A program made the translations under genes and the position numbers. From the NCBI GenBank assembly GCA_005792355.1, contig SXSC01000284.1, positions 1-50,769 of the forward strand: a stretch of DNA of 50,769 bases, written 5' to 3'. The notes under the pieces are model-generated. The model saw only the letters and a list, made by a program, of their open reading frames with translations. It searched no databases and was not told the origin of the DNA. The stretch's first letter is position 1. Every line of letters begins with the position of its first letter. Below are positions 1 to 10,560 of this stretch, one piece after another. This DNA comes from Opitutaceae bacterium. Its GTDB lineage: Bacteria; Verrucomicrobiota; Verrucomicrobiia; Opitutales; Opitutaceae.

Positions 1-420
1 TACTGGAACAACCACCACCACATGTTCCACACCCTGAAGCGCGTCACCGGTGGCATTCTGTGGGCCAACCTGCACCTGCTCTTCTGGTTGTCCCTCTTCC
101 CTTTCACGACCGGCTGGATGGGCGAAAACCTCTTCGCTCCCACTCCCACCGCCACCTACGGCTTTGTGCTGCTGATGGCCGCGATCGCCTATTATGTGCT
201 CCAACAGACGATCGTCGCCGACCAGGGGCCGCAGGGCACGCTTGCGACGGCCTTGGGCAGCGACCTCAAGGGCAAAATCTCACCCATCATCTACCTGCTG
301 GCGATTCCCATCGCATTCGTGAAGCCATGGATCGCCATCGCTCTCTACAGCACCGTGGCCCTGATCTGGCTCATCCCCGACCGACGGATCGAAAAGAAAC
401 TGGCGCAGGGCGAAGGGTGA
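1..420 (+). CDS. TMEM175 family (DUF1211) potassium channel protein, 3' part
   Basis: The frame is open from base 1 and reads YWNNHHH before the first Met at 22, so the gene enters from the left and only about 139 C-terminal residues are present. The motif YWxNHH followed by a run ending in ANLHLLFWLSLFPF is typical of the DUF1211/TMEM175 family, whose prokaryotic members form tetrameric potassium-leak channels in the cytoplasmic membrane. Three hydrophobic segments are visible in the remaining part (about residues 19-35, 52-70 and 96-120 from base 1), which agrees with the second half of a six-helix unit. It ends with a charged tail (RRIEKKLAQGEG). The Met at base 22 is unlikely to be the start because the conserved YWNNHH lies before it. 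Family call is good; ion selectivity is not shown here. Confidence 0.8.
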   Translation, partial: YWNNHHHMFHTLKRVTGGILWANLHLLFWLSLFPFTTGWMGENLFAPTPTATYGFVLLMAAIAYYVLQQTIVADQGPQGTLATALGSDLKGKISPIIYLLAIPIAFVKPWIAIALYSTVALIWLIPDRRIEKKLAQGEG

Positions 421-445
421 ACGCGATCTCGATCCGGGACAAGTT

Positions 446-807
446 TCAGGCCGGTGCCCACCGCGCAGGTCGCGCATTGTGTCTCCCGCCGGTGTTATCG
501 ACCACGATGCGCAGAAAAAACGACGCGGGCGTCCCCTCGCCCAGCTTGATCCGGTTAACCGAATTTCTCGTGTTCCCGCCGGCATGCGGATCAAAGATAA
601 TCCCCGAACGACCGACCTCGCCGTTGGGGAGCGTAAACTGGTTCAAGGTCGCGAAACCTCCGACCGAGCGGCTGGGTCCGTCCTGCGAAAAAGTCCTGCT
701 CGGGAAACTTGGATCAAAAACGGAGTTTGAGTGATGGAAGCTGCTCGGAGCACGGAGGCGGTGGCAATCGCCGCCAGCGCCAGCGGCATGACACGCGCCC
801 GTCGCAT
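446..807 (-). pseudogene. Decayed small secreted protein (frameshifted remnant)
   Basis: This lies in the 430-base gap between the TMEM175 gene and glgC. On the minus strand a start at 807 gives a signal-peptide-like N-terminus (MRRARV followed by an Ala/Leu-rich stretch and LRAAS) that continues to TPFLIQVS near 710. That frame then turns into low-quality sequence, while the neighbouring minus frame carries a protein-like stretch (SVGGFATLNQFTLPNGEVG ... FFLRIVVDNTGGRHN) down to a stop at 446. Joining the two with one frameshift around 690-720 makes a plausible exported protein of about 120 residues. No family is recognised. It lies downstream of glgC on the same strand. It could be a chance pairing of two open frames, hence the low confidence. 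Confidence 0.35.
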
Positions 808-849
808 CCTGTTTCCCGGATGTGAGGTGTTTGGTCCCACCCCCACCGC

Positions 850-2142
850 TCACACCACCGTGCCCGGCGGCAGCACCGCGTTCTTCGCCACGACCAGCAC
901 TCCGTCGCGGACAATCACGAGGCCTCCCGCGTAGCTGCCATCCGCCTTGCCGCGGGCGGACAGGACACATCCCTCCCCGATGCGCGTGTTCTTGTCGATG
1001 ATCGCACCGAAAATCCGGCAGTTCCTGCCAATCCCGAGATTCGGCCGGCCTTGGACGACATTCGCGGCGATCTCCGCGTCGGTCTCATAAAAGTCTGAGC
1101 CCATCACGATCGTATCCTCCACCACGCTGCCCTCACCGATGCGCGCCCGGATCCCCAGCACGCAGTGTTTCAACGTGGAATCCGTGAGAATCGATCCGTC
1201 GCCGATTACGACGTGATCGATCTGGCACTTGTTCAACTTCGAAGCCGGCAGGAAACGCGCATGCGTGTAAATCGGCGCCGTGGGATCAAAGAAATTAAAG
1301 GGCGGATGTGGCTGGGCGAGGGCCAGATTGGCGTCGAAAAACGCACGCACGGTCCCGATGTCCTCCCAGTAGCCTTCGAAAATGTGCGCAAAAAGCTTCT
1401 TCTGTCCAAGGAGGCCCGGGATGATCTCCTTGCCGAAATCCGTCATCGTGTTGTCGAGCGCCGCCTCGAGAACCGCGCGATTGAAGACGTAGATACCCAT
1501 CGACGCCAGGCAGCGCTTTTCCGGACAGGGAGAGAGCCCTTTTTCCAGGGCGGCGCTCAAGGTCAGGCTGTCAATGACCGCGGGGTCCTTGGGCTTTTCG
1601 ACGAACCGCGCGATCGAGTGATCGTCGCGCACCTGCATGAGTCCGAGACCGGCCACCTTGGAGACTGGAAACGGGATCGCCGCAATCGTCACGTCCGCTT
1701 GATTGGCGAGATGCTCATCGATGATCTCCCGAAAATCCATCCGGTAGAGCTGGTCGCCCGAGAGCACGAGCACGAGGTCATGGGGAAAACTGCGGAAATG
1801 CACCAGGTTTCGCCGTACCGCGTCCGCGGTTCCCTGATACCAATCGGAGCCCTTCTCCGTCTGCTCCGCCGCGAGAATATCCACAAAGCCGCCACCGAAC
1901 GGATCGAAGTGATACGTGCTCTGGACGTGCCGGTGCAGCGACTGCGTCTGAAACTGCGTCAGCAGAAACATCCGGTTGATGTCGCTGTTGAGGCAATTAC
2001 TGATCGGGATGTCGACGAGCCGGTACTTGCCCGCGAGCGGCACCGCCGGTTTGCAACGTTCCAAGGTCAGTGGATTCAGACGGGTGCCACGGCCACCACC
2101 CATGATCACCGCCAGTACACGTTTTTGAGTTGTCGCTTTCAT
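850..2142 (-). CDS. glgC: Glucose-1-phosphate adenylyltransferase
   Basis: It makes ADP-glucose from glucose-1-phosphate and ATP, the committed step of bacterial glycogen synthesis in the cytoplasm. The N-terminal nucleotidyltransferase domain starts at once with VIMGGGRGTRL (about residues 12-22) and the KPAVPLAGKYRLVDI sugar-phosphate region; SGDQLYRMDF is the catalytic Asp region, and YWEDIGTVRAFFDANL ends the Rossmann-like half. A left-handed beta-helix with hexapeptide repeats (GDGSILTDSTLKHCVLGIRA type) forms the C-terminal allosteric part. Length 430 aa is usual. I start at ATG 2142 (MKATTQKRV) because an upstream in-frame Met at 2196 adds 18 unconserved residues. It is divergent from the epimerase at 2231, so the 88 bases between must hold both promoters. 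No other glycogen gene is adjacent. Confidence 0.93.
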   Translation of the reverse strand: MKATTQKRVLAVIMGGGRGTRLNPLTLERCKPAVPLAGKYRLVDIPISNCLNSDINRMFLLTQFQTQSLHRHVQSTYHFDPFGGGFVDILAAEQTEKGSDWYQGTADAVRRNLVHFRSFPHDLVLVLSGDQLYRMDFREIIDEHLANQADVTIAAIPFPVSKVAGLGLMQVRDDHSIARFVEKPKDPAVIDSLTLSAALEKGLSPCPEKRCLASMGIYVFNRAVLEAALDNTMTDFGKEIIPGLLGQKKLFAHIFEGYWEDIGTVRAFFDANLALAQPHPPFNFFDPTAPIYTHARFLPASKLNKCQIDHVVIGDGSILTDSTLKHCVLGIRARIGEGSVVEDTIVMGSDFYETDAEIAANVVQGRPNLGIGRNCRIFGAIIDKNTRIGEGCVLSARGKADGSYAGGLVIVRDGVLVVAKNAVLPPGTVV

Positions 2143-2230
2143 TGGGAATAAAGGGTTTCCGGCTAAAGCCTTGCCCCACGTTTGCGGCCAGCTCAATTTT
2201 CGCCAGCACTATTTCGCTCGAACCATCCTC

Positions 2231-3166
2231 ATGGCCCACCTTCTAGTCACCGGCGCCGCCGGCTTTATCGGCAGTCACACCTGTGACCAATTGCTCGCCG
2301 CTGGGCACACGGTGACCGGCCTGGACAACTTTCGCAGTGGCCGGCACGAAAATCTGGCCGCCGCCGGTCGGTCACCGTGTTTCACGCTGCACGAAGTGGA
2401 CGTCACCGCGACCGGCGCCCTCGACCGGGTGATCTCCGCCGCCCGGCCCGACGCGATCATCCACCTCGCCGCGCTCGTCAGTGTGCAAGAGAGCATGACC
2501 GACCCAGCGCTCAACTTCGCGCTCAATGTCCAGGCCACCCACCTCGTCGCCGAGGCCGCCCGCAGCCACGGAATCCGGCGCGTCGTGTTCGCCTCATCCG
2601 CGGCGATCTATGGCGACACCACCGATTTGCCGATCCGCGAGGCGACCGACAAGAAACCAATCAGCCCCTACGGCGCGGCGAAATTGGCGAGTGAAGCCCT
2701 GCTGCTCGGGCATGGCGCCGCCTTTGGCTGCACGGTGCGCTGTCAGCGGTATTTCAACGTCTTCGGCCCGCGCCAGGATCCGGCATCGCCCTACTCCGGC
2801 GTCATCTCGATTTTCGACCGGCGCTACCGGGCCGGCAAGGCCGTCACGATCTACGGAGACGGAAGCCAGACGCGCGACTTCATCTCGGTCCACGACGTCG
2901 CGCGCGCCAACCTAATCGCCGCGACGCGCCCGGACGTGCGCTCCGGCGCCGCCAACATCTGCACCGGCCGGGCGACGTCGCTGCTGGAGGTGGTGGCGGT
3001 GTTTCGGCAACAGTACCCGGAGGTCGCCGCGCCGACCCATGCCGCGCCTCGTACCGGCGACATCATCCACTCGCGCGGCGCCCCGGATGACGCGGCGGCG
3101 GCGCTCGGCTTCCGCGCGGCCGTCTCTGCGGAAGACGGACTGCGCGAATTGATTCGGACCGGATGA
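2231..3166 (+). CDS. NAD-dependent epimerase/dehydratase, UDP-glucose 4-epimerase-like
   Basis: This is an extended short-chain dehydrogenase/reductase of 311 aa acting on a nucleotide sugar. The NAD-binding Rossmann motif GAAGFIG is at residues 8-14, Asp-Asn at 32-33 follows strand 2, SSAAIYG is at 122-128, and the catalytic YxxxK is Tyr147/Lys151. The substrate-region signatures RYFNVFGPRQDP and YGDGSQTRDFISVHDVARA are those of the GalE/WbpP group. ATG 2231 is chosen because the Rossmann strand begins right after it (MAHLLVTG). The exact substrate (UDP-Glc, UDP-GlcNAc or another) cannot be read from the sequence. It is followed by glmS, which also feeds amino-sugar nucleotide synthesis, so a cell-envelope sugar role is reasonable but inferred. 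Confidence 0.85.
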   Translation: MAHLLVTGAAGFIGSHTCDQLLAAGHTVTGLDNFRSGRHENLAAAGRSPCFTLHEVDVTATGALDRVISAARPDAIIHLAALVSVQESMTDPALNFALNVQATHLVAEAARSHGIRRVVFASSAAIYGDTTDLPIREATDKKPISPYGAAKLASEALLLGHGAAFGCTVRCQRYFNVFGPRQDPASPYSGVISIFDRRYRAGKAVTIYGDGSQTRDFISVHDVARANLIAATRPDVRSGAANICTGRATSLLEVVAVFRQQYPEVAAPTHAAPRTGDIIHSRGAPDDAAAALGFRAAVSAEDGLRELIRTG

Positions 3167-3196
3167 CGCCCGACCCCGGCCATCGCAGCAACGGGA

Positions 3197-3228
3197 GGCG
3201 ACCTCGCGGTTGGTGACCGCCGGTCGCC
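3197..3228. repeat. GC-rich hairpin between epimerase gene and glmS
   Basis: A 7-base outer stem (GGCGACC, 3197-3203, with GGTCGCC, 3222-3228) encloses a second short stem GCGGT/ACCGC. It lacks a following T run, so it is not a standard intrinsic terminator; it resembles the intergenic hairpins found elsewhere in this window. It could slow or end transcription from the epimerase gene. Confidence 0.4.
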
Positions 3229-3327
3229 ATATGACACAGTCACGGCGCCAGCCGTGTATCTCTCATTGCGAAGCACCGCGGTCGGGCTATTACTCCAAAA
3301 AGTTTCTCTTAATTCTCAAACCATCTC

Positions 3328-5181
3328 ATGTGCGGCATCGTCGGCTACGTCGGTAAACAAAAAGCAACTCCCCTCATCCTCGAGGGCCTCAAACGGCTCG
3401 AATACCGCGGCTACGACTCCGCCGGGGTGGTCGTGCTGCAGGGAGGGAAATTCGACGTCGCCAAAAAAATCGGTCGCGTCGCCAACCTCGAAAAGGAGGT
3501 CGCCCAGCACCACCTCTCCGGCACCTATGGCATGGGCCACACGCGCTGGGCGACCCACGGCGGCGTCACCGACGCCAACGCCCACCCCCACGTCAGCAGC
3601 GACGGCGCCATCGCCCTCATCCACAACGGCGTCATCGAAAACTACGCGAAAATCAAAAAGTTCCTGCTGACCAAGGGCTATTCCTTCAAGTCGGAGACCG
3701 ACACCGAGGTGCTCTGCAATTTGATCGCCTATCATTACGCCAAGGAGCCGTTGGCGACGAACGGAGACAGCCGCTTCGTCGAGAGCGTGCGCCGGACCCT
3801 CCGCCACGCCGAGGGCACCTACGGCATCGTCGTGATGGCCCTCGATGCCCCGGGAGAACTCGTCACTGCGCGCAAGGGATCCCCGCTGATCCTCGGGCTC
3901 GGCGATGGCGAGAGTCTCGTCGCCAGCGATGTCTCCGCCATCGTCAGCCGTACCCAGAGCGTGGTTTATCTCAAAGACGGTGAGATCGCCCACCTCACAC
4001 CGAAGAATTTTTCCATCACCACGCTCGGCTCCGACGCGGTCGAACCGGTGATCGACACGGTGACGTGGTCGATCGCGGACTCCGAAATGGGAGAGCACGC
4101 CCATTTCATGGAAAAGGAGATCTTCGAGCAGCCGATTGCGCTCGAGAACGCGATGCGTGGCCGCTTCTCGGAGGACGGCAGTACGGCGCAGTTCGGCGGC
4201 CTGAACATCTCCGCCGGTGAATTTCGCACCATCGAGCGGTTCATGTTCTGCGCCTGCGGCACCGCGCTCCATGCCTGCATGGTCACGGAGCACCTCATCG
4301 AAAGTTTCGCCCGCATCCCGGTGGAATGCGACTACGCCTCGGAATTCCGCTACCGGAACGCGCCGCTCATTCCCAATACGCTCTTCTTTGTCATGAGCCA
4401 GTCGGGGGAGACCATCGACACCCTCGCGGCGATGCGCGAGGCGAAACGCAAGGGCTTCAAGGTGCTCGCCGTCAACAATGTCGTCGGCTCCACCATCGCC
4501 CGCGAGGCCGACGGCGGCATCTACCAGCACGTCGGCCCCGAGGTCGGCGTGGCTTCAACCAAGGCGTTCACCTCGCAACTGCTGATCGGTGCCATGCTCG
4601 CCCTCTACATCGGCCGGATGCGCGATCTGAGTTTCGGCTCCGGCGTACGCTACGTGACCGCGTTGAAGGGCGCACCCGACCTCGTCCGGAAGACGCTCCT
4701 CCAGGCGCCGCACATCAGGGAAATCGCGAAACGCATCGCGAAGTATCACGACATGCTCTTCCTCGGCCGCCTGTCCCTCTTCCCCATCGCCCTGGAAGGC
4801 GCGCTGAAGATGAAGGAGATTTCCTCCCTCCACGCCGAGGGCTATCCCGCCGCCGAGATGAAACATGGCCCGATCGCGCTCATCAGCGATCAGTGCCCGA
4901 GCGTCTTCCTCGTTCCCTCCGGGGAAATCGTGAACAAGATCATTTCGTCGATGCAGGAAATCAAGTCGCGCAAGGGCCCGATCATCGCCATCGTCTCCGA
5001 GGGCGTCGAGTTGCCCGCCGGTCTCGCCGATGAGACCATCCTCATCCCCGAGTGCCACGAAGCCGTGCTGCCGATCGTCGCGTCGATCCCGGTGCAATTG
5101 CTCAGCTATTATGTCGCCGTTGAACGCAAGTGCGACGTCGACAAACCGCGCAACCTCGCAAAATCCGTCACGGTGGAGTGA
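3328..5181 (+). CDS. glmS: Glutamine--fructose-6-phosphate aminotransferase (isomerizing)
   Basis: It converts fructose-6-phosphate and glutamine to glucosamine-6-phosphate, the first step to UDP-GlcNAc for peptidoglycan and lipid A. The N-terminal class-II glutaminase domain begins MCGIVGY with the nucleophile Cys2 exposed after Met removal, followed by HTRWATHG (71-78). Two SIS sugar-isomerase domains follow, with CGTALHA, SQSGETIDTLAA, STKAFTSQL and the C-terminal DKPRNLAKSVTVE tail that closes the active site. Length 617 aa is close to the usual size. ATG 3328 is fixed by the need for Cys at position 2. No glmS ribozyme is recognised in the 160 bases upstream, only a GC hairpin at 3197-3228. 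Confidence 0.96.
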   Translation: MCGIVGYVGKQKATPLILEGLKRLEYRGYDSAGVVVLQGGKFDVAKKIGRVANLEKEVAQHHLSGTYGMGHTRWATHGGVTDANAHPHVSSDGAIALIHNGVIENYAKIKKFLLTKGYSFKSETDTEVLCNLIAYHYAKEPLATNGDSRFVESVRRTLRHAEGTYGIVVMALDAPGELVTARKGSPLILGLGDGESLVASDVSAIVSRTQSVVYLKDGEIAHLTPKNFSITTLGSDAVEPVIDTVTWSIADSEMGEHAHFMEKEIFEQPIALENAMRGRFSEDGSTAQFGGLNISAGEFRTIERFMFCACGTALHACMVTEHLIESFARIPVECDYASEFRYRNAPLIPNTLFFVMSQSGETIDTLAAMREAKRKGFKVLAVNNVVGSTIAREADGGIYQHVGPEVGVASTKAFTSQLLIGAMLALYIGRMRDLSFGSGVRYVTALKGAPDLVRKTLLQAPHIREIAKRIAKYHDMLFLGRLSLFPIALEGALKMKEISSLHAEGYPAAEMKHGPIALISDQCPSVFLVPSGEIVNKIISSMQEIKSRKGPIIAIVSEGVELPAGLADETILIPECHEAVLPIVASIPVQLLSYYVAVERKCDVDKPRNLAKSVTVE

Positions 5182-5427
5182 GCGCGCGGGCGATCGCGGC
5201 GACGACGAAGCCGATTCGACCGGCTCAGGGTTCCGAGCGTCGCTCGCCGCAACGAAATGAAACTCGTTTTTCGGCGGGCTGCGCTCCGTCGCAGCCGCAC
5301 CGTTGGCAGGTCGCACCGTTGGTTCCGAGTTGCATGATTTTTGCCGCTTCGCCGCATTGCACATCGCAATTCCGCCCACCACGCCTTGTCTTTACACCAG
5401 CCAACACCCGCCCCCGCCACCTTGACC

Positions 5428-6818
<1,391 letters not shown>

Positions 6819-6822
<4 letters not shown>

Positions 6823-8402
6823 AAACTCCAAACGACTCCTCCGTTGTTTCCGGCGGCCCGACTGTCGGAGCTGGTTTATCCCGCGACCAGTCGCTCTCCA
6901 ACCCATCCGCAGCGCGGCATAAAGCCACTCCTGCAATCTCCGGCCAGGCCTCATCCCGGATCGTTGTCGCTGCGTTCGTCGGACTTGCCGCATTGCTCTT
7001 CGCTGGCACCGCCGCCGCGCAGCCGGCCTCGCGCCCGAATTTCCTCCTCATCATCGCCGACGATCTCAACTGGCGCGACCTCGGCTGCACCGGCAGCCCC
7101 GACGTGAAGACGCCTCACATCGATCGGCTCGCCCGGGAAGGCATGACGCTGCGCGGGATGTTCACGCCCGCGCCCACCTGCTCGCCCCTGCGCCACGCCC
7201 TCTACACCGGCCTGTATCCCATCCGCAGCGGCGCGTATCCGAACCATACGATGGTGGACCGGCCCACGCGCAGCATTTTCAACCACCTGAAGACCCTCGG
7301 CTATCGCGTCGGCCTCCAGGCCAAGTCGCACGTCAGCCCGCCGGAGTCCTTCCCCTTCGAAGTGATCAGCGCCGACGCCGACGACGCGCCCGCGTTTGCC
7401 AAATTTATCTCGCGCGATCGCGCGCAGCCGTGGCTGGCGGTCTTCGCCTCGCAGGATCCACACGGCCCTTGGACGCGCGGACCGCAAGATCTCTACGATC
7501 CCGCGAAGCTCACCGTCCCCTCCTATCTGCACGACAACGCGACCACGCGGAAACTGCTCGCCGCCTACTTTGCCGAAATCACCCAACTCGATCTTCAGGT
7601 CGGCGCGTGCCTCACTGCCGTCGAAAATTCCGGGCAGCGCGACAATACGCTCGTGCTGTTCCTCAGCGAACAGGGCAGCTCGTTCCCGTATGGTGGGAAG
7701 TGGTCGCTCTACGACAACGGCATCCGCACCGCCGCCTTCGCGCGGTGGCCCGGCCAGATCAAGCCGGGCAGCGCCAGTGAGGCGCTGATCCAATACGTCG
7801 ATGTGACACCCACATTTCTGGCCGCCGCCGGCGGCGACCCCGTGACGATCGACACCGGCTGCCCCGACGCCAACGGCCGGCGCGGTTTCGACGGACGCAA
7901 CTTCCTCGACGTCCTGCGCGGCAAGTCGAATCACCTGCGCGACTACGTTTTCGCGCAGCACACCACGGTCGGCATCAACGGCTACCAAGAGCCCTATCCG
8001 ATCCGCGCCGCGCGTGACGTCCGATACAAGTACATCCGCAATCTGGCTCCGCAAAACACCTACAGCATCGGCGGCATTCACCAGGGAGAGCCGATCGAAT
8101 CCTGGAAAGTCGACGCGCAGACCGATCCCAAACTCGCCGCCCGCATCGAGTGGTTGTTTCGGCGCCCGGCGGAGGAGGTCTACGATTTGGAGACGGATCC
8201 GTTCGAGACGCGAAACCTCGCCGCCGATCCCAGATTCGCCGCCATCAAACTGAAGCTCAGTCGCGAACTCGACGCCTGGATGGCGCAGCAAGGTGACCAG
8301 GGAATGGAGACGGAATTGAAAGCGCCGTCGCGCCAGCCTCGCAACACCGGCAAAGAGGACGATGCGCCGAAGGCCGCGAAGAAGGGGAAGAAGAAAAAGT
8401 AG
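6819..8402 (+). CDS. Secreted sulfatase with atypical leader
   Basis: This second S1-type sulfatase is coupled to the first through an ATGA overlap (6819-6822) with AAGAAGAA as ribosome-binding site. The metal pair Asp81-Asp82 lies in LLIIADDLNWRDLGCTG and the formylglycine motif is CSPLR (121-125). Where most sulfatases have S-D-N/H-G, this one has SEQG (283-286) followed by GGKWSLYDNGIRTAAFARWPG, a variant I have seen in a subset of sulfatases. The hydrophobic export signal (about residues 48-66) is preceded by some 45 polar residues, unusually long. Part of this leader, encoded at about 6858-6930, looks like a dispersed repeat read as protein. The true start could be later, but no good Met/Val start is seen near the hydrophobic run. 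The tail is Lys-rich. Substrate unknown. Confidence 0.85.
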
Positions 8403-8599
8403 GATTTGGGCTCACTTTCCCCGGTTTGTTGCGGCGCCAAGAACTTCCGGAGAATCAATCCACGCGACAGGGGTACCGGGCCCCCATCGTCCGACCAAAG
8501 ACGGATGTGTTCCGGCGTTTCGTTGCCCCGAAGAAATATTTGCCTCCTGGCTGACAACTGTCATTCAGGGCGCCCGTTTCGTCCCACCCCGAACCACCC

Positions 8600-9709
8600 A
8601 TGAAAACTGCTTTGCCCCTGATGCAGAGTATTCTGCTCGCCGGCACCGTCGCTATCGCACTGCCGCCATCGTGGTCCGCCGAAAAAAGATCACCTCAGCC
8701 CGTGACTTGCCTGAAGGGGTTCGATCCAGTCGCCCTGACCCAGGGCCGGGAGGTGCCGGGCAAGACGGACATCGCGGTGGCGCACGGTCGCTACCGTTAT
8801 TTGTTCAGCAGTCAGGAGAACAAGTCCGCTTTTGAGTCGCATCCCGATCGCTACGAAATCCAACTCGGCGGCGGCTGCGGTCGGATGGGACCGCTGTCTG
8901 GGCTGGGCAGTCCGGATCGATTCTGGGTTCATGACCGTCGGATTTACGTTTTCGCGTCCGACCAATGCATGAACTCGTTCAAGGCGGCGCCGGACAAGCA
9001 TATTGAATCCGACGACCCACCGCCGACCGGTTCGGGCGCGGACCTGCAACGTGGACTCGAGCTCGTCGATCGCGCGCTCGCCGGATTTGGCGGCGCGGCC
9101 AGCGTGGATTCGATCACAAGCTTGGAACTCAAGCGCGTGCGGGCCTACAAGGCCGACGGTGAAGACAAAGAGCAGGCGACCTTCAATCGGATGATTTTTC
9201 CCGACCGATTCCGTCTCGACGAAGTGTGGCACAACGGTGCCGTCCACGACTTCGTGCGCTTCGACACGGGCTTCCGGGTGGCCAGCGACGGAGCCTGGCC
9301 GATGGACGAGCTTGTTCGACGCGAGTTCATCAAATCGTTTCGTCGCAATCCACTCGTGCTGCTGAAGGCGCGAAAGGAGCCCGGCTTCCGCGCCGTGGCC
9401 GCTGGCATCGGCAAAATCGGCGAACACGGAGTCGAGTGGCTGGCCCTCGGCCTCGACGGCGCCAACTGCACCCTGGGCATCGAGGTTGCGACCGGCCGGG
9501 TGCTCGGCATTCGTTATCGCGGTCGCGCTCCGAGCGCGATTGGCGACGTCGTCCGAACTTTCTCCGATTTCCGCAACGTGGATGGAGTCAATGTTCCGTT
9601 TGCTGTCGCCACCTCTTTCAACGATGCCGCGGCCAGTGAGCCACGGTTGTATGCCGCAGTGAGGGTGAACCCGAAGTTTGATCCCGGCCTCTTTGCTTCA
9701 CCCGAGTAG
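8600..9709 (+). CDS. Secreted YHS-domain protein with C-terminal LolA-like domain
   Basis: A signal peptide (residues 1-27, ending PSWSA) is followed by a YHS-type segment: CLKGFDPVALTQGREVPGK, then YRYLFSSQENKSAFESHPDRY (about 37-85). YHS domains bind metals or act as small periplasmic domains in metal-handling proteins. A second, weaker copy is seen at about 105-135 (RIYVFASDQCMNSFKAAPDKHI). Residues about 150-369 form a beta-rich region that resembles the outer-membrane lipoprotein-sorting fold (FNRMIFPDRFRLDEVWHNG, IEVATGRVLGIRYRG, FSDFRNVDGVNVPFAV). It starts a separate transcription unit 197 bases after the sulfatases. Function is unknown; the YHS call is good, the LolA-like call is inferred from pattern only. 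Confidence 0.65.
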   Translation: MKTALPLMQSILLAGTVAIALPPSWSAEKRSPQPVTCLKGFDPVALTQGREVPGKTDIAVAHGRYRYLFSSQENKSAFESHPDRYEIQLGGGCGRMGPLSGLGSPDRFWVHDRRIYVFASDQCMNSFKAAPDKHIESDDPPPTGSGADLQRGLELVDRALAGFGGAASVDSITSLELKRVRAYKADGEDKEQATFNRMIFPDRFRLDEVWHNGAVHDFVRFDTGFRVASDGAWPMDELVRREFIKSFRRNPLVLLKARKEPGFRAVAAGIGKIGEHGVEWLALGLDGANCTLGIEVATGRVLGIRYRGRAPSAIGDVVRTFSDFRNVDGVNVPFAVATSFNDAAASEPRLYAAVRVNPKFDPGLFASPE

Positions 9710-9791
9710 TTCTCGGCCGTCAGTTTCGCGAGTCGACGTTGGGAAAAGTCACACTTGACCCGAAAACCCACGCCCGCACCGTTGGCCCGTC

Positions 9792-10067
9792 ATGCGAGCC
9801 ACCCTCTCGCCCAAAGGCCAGATCGTCCTTCCCGTCGCCATGCGCCGCCGGCTCCGCCTCGAACCGGGTGCCACCGTAGATATCGAGGAGCGCGCCGAGT
9901 GCGTTATCATCCGTGCCGCCGGACATCGCCCGTTGCCCCCGCCGCGAGGCACCGCCGCCCAGCTGCTCGCCGATGTTCGCTCCGGCTGCTTCGCCACCGG
10001 CCTTGATGTCGCGCAGGTCGAGGTCGCCTACGCCCGCCGTACCAGCTCCCGGGCCCTCCGCCCCTGA
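9792..10067 (+). CDS. AbrB/SpoVT-type antitoxin (VapB-like)
   Basis: A 91-aa protein whose N-terminal half is a swapped-hairpin AbrB DNA-binding domain: MRATLSPKGQIVLPVAMRRRLRLEPG then VDIEERAECVIIRAA. Such proteins bind their own promoter and neutralise the toxin encoded next to them through the C-terminal tail (here about residues 50-91). The stop TGA (10065-10067) overlaps the ATG of the PIN-domain gene at 10067, so the pair is translationally coupled, antitoxin first. ATG 9792 is chosen as it begins exactly at the AbrB strand. Confidence 0.85.
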   Translation: MRATLSPKGQIVLPVAMRRRLRLEPGATVDIEERAECVIIRAAGHRPLPPPRGTAAQLLADVRSGCFATGLDVAQVEVAYARRTSSRALRP

Positions 10068-10444
10068 TGCTCTTCGACACCGAGTTCCTCATCCACCTCA
10101 CGCGCAAGCCCGGCTCGCCTTGGCATGGCCGTGCCACGGCCTATCTCGCGGCACACGACCCCGACCTCTACACTTCGCGCGTTTGCTGGATAGACTTTGC
10201 CGCCGGCCGCGAGCATCGCGACGAAGTTGACCGCGACCTCGGCCGCTTTGCCGTGCTCGAGGTAGACGAGTCCGTCGCCTGGCAGGCCAGCCGCCTCGCC
10301 CGCACGCTTGGCCCCGCCGGCCGGCACATCGGCGACAACGATCTCTGGATCGCCGCCACTGCGCTCAATTTCGGCCTGCCTGTCGTGTCGAACAACAAGA
10401 AGCACTTTGGCCGCGTGCCCGGCCTCGACCTCCGCACTTACTGA
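10067..10444 (+). CDS. PIN-domain toxin (VapC-like ribonuclease)
   Basis: A 125-aa PIN domain. The first acidic residue is Asp4 (MLFDTEFLIH); the last acidic cluster is GDNDLWIAATAL (Asp90, Asp92), and the C-terminus VVSNNKKHFGRVPGL matches the end of VapC-type RNases. In the second acidic position a WIDFAAG motif supplies Asp43 where a Glu is more usual. These residues hold Mg/Mn for RNA cleavage. It is coupled to the AbrB antitoxin by a TGATG overlap. Together they form a type II toxin-antitoxin module standing alone between catabolic genes. Confidence 0.85.
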   Translation: MLFDTEFLIHLTRKPGSPWHGRATAYLAAHDPDLYTSRVCWIDFAAGREHRDEVDRDLGRFAVLEVDESVAWQASRLARTLGPAGRHIGDNDLWIAATALNFGLPVVSNNKKHFGRVPGLDLRTY

Positions 10445-10560
10445 GGCCTGACCGAGTTCTTCGCCTGACCTGCCAACGGGCCGCCGCCGATGAAACGCGC
10501 GACTTTCGGGGGTCATTCCCAGGTTGACGGCGAGCGGCCCCGGTCGTTTCTCTTCGCTTC

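Noticed and set aside
1165-2151. 328-codon open frame opposite glgC
   Set aside because: It is an antisense shadow; glgC motifs on the other strand are complete.
3316-4530. 404-codon open frame opposite glmS
   Set aside because: It is an antisense shadow of an unmistakable glmS.
5277-5296. Stem GGCTGCG/CGCAGCC after glmS as a terminator
   Set aside because: The hairpin is real but has no T run after it and a short direct repeat (GCACCGTTGG) follows; I cannot support terminator function.
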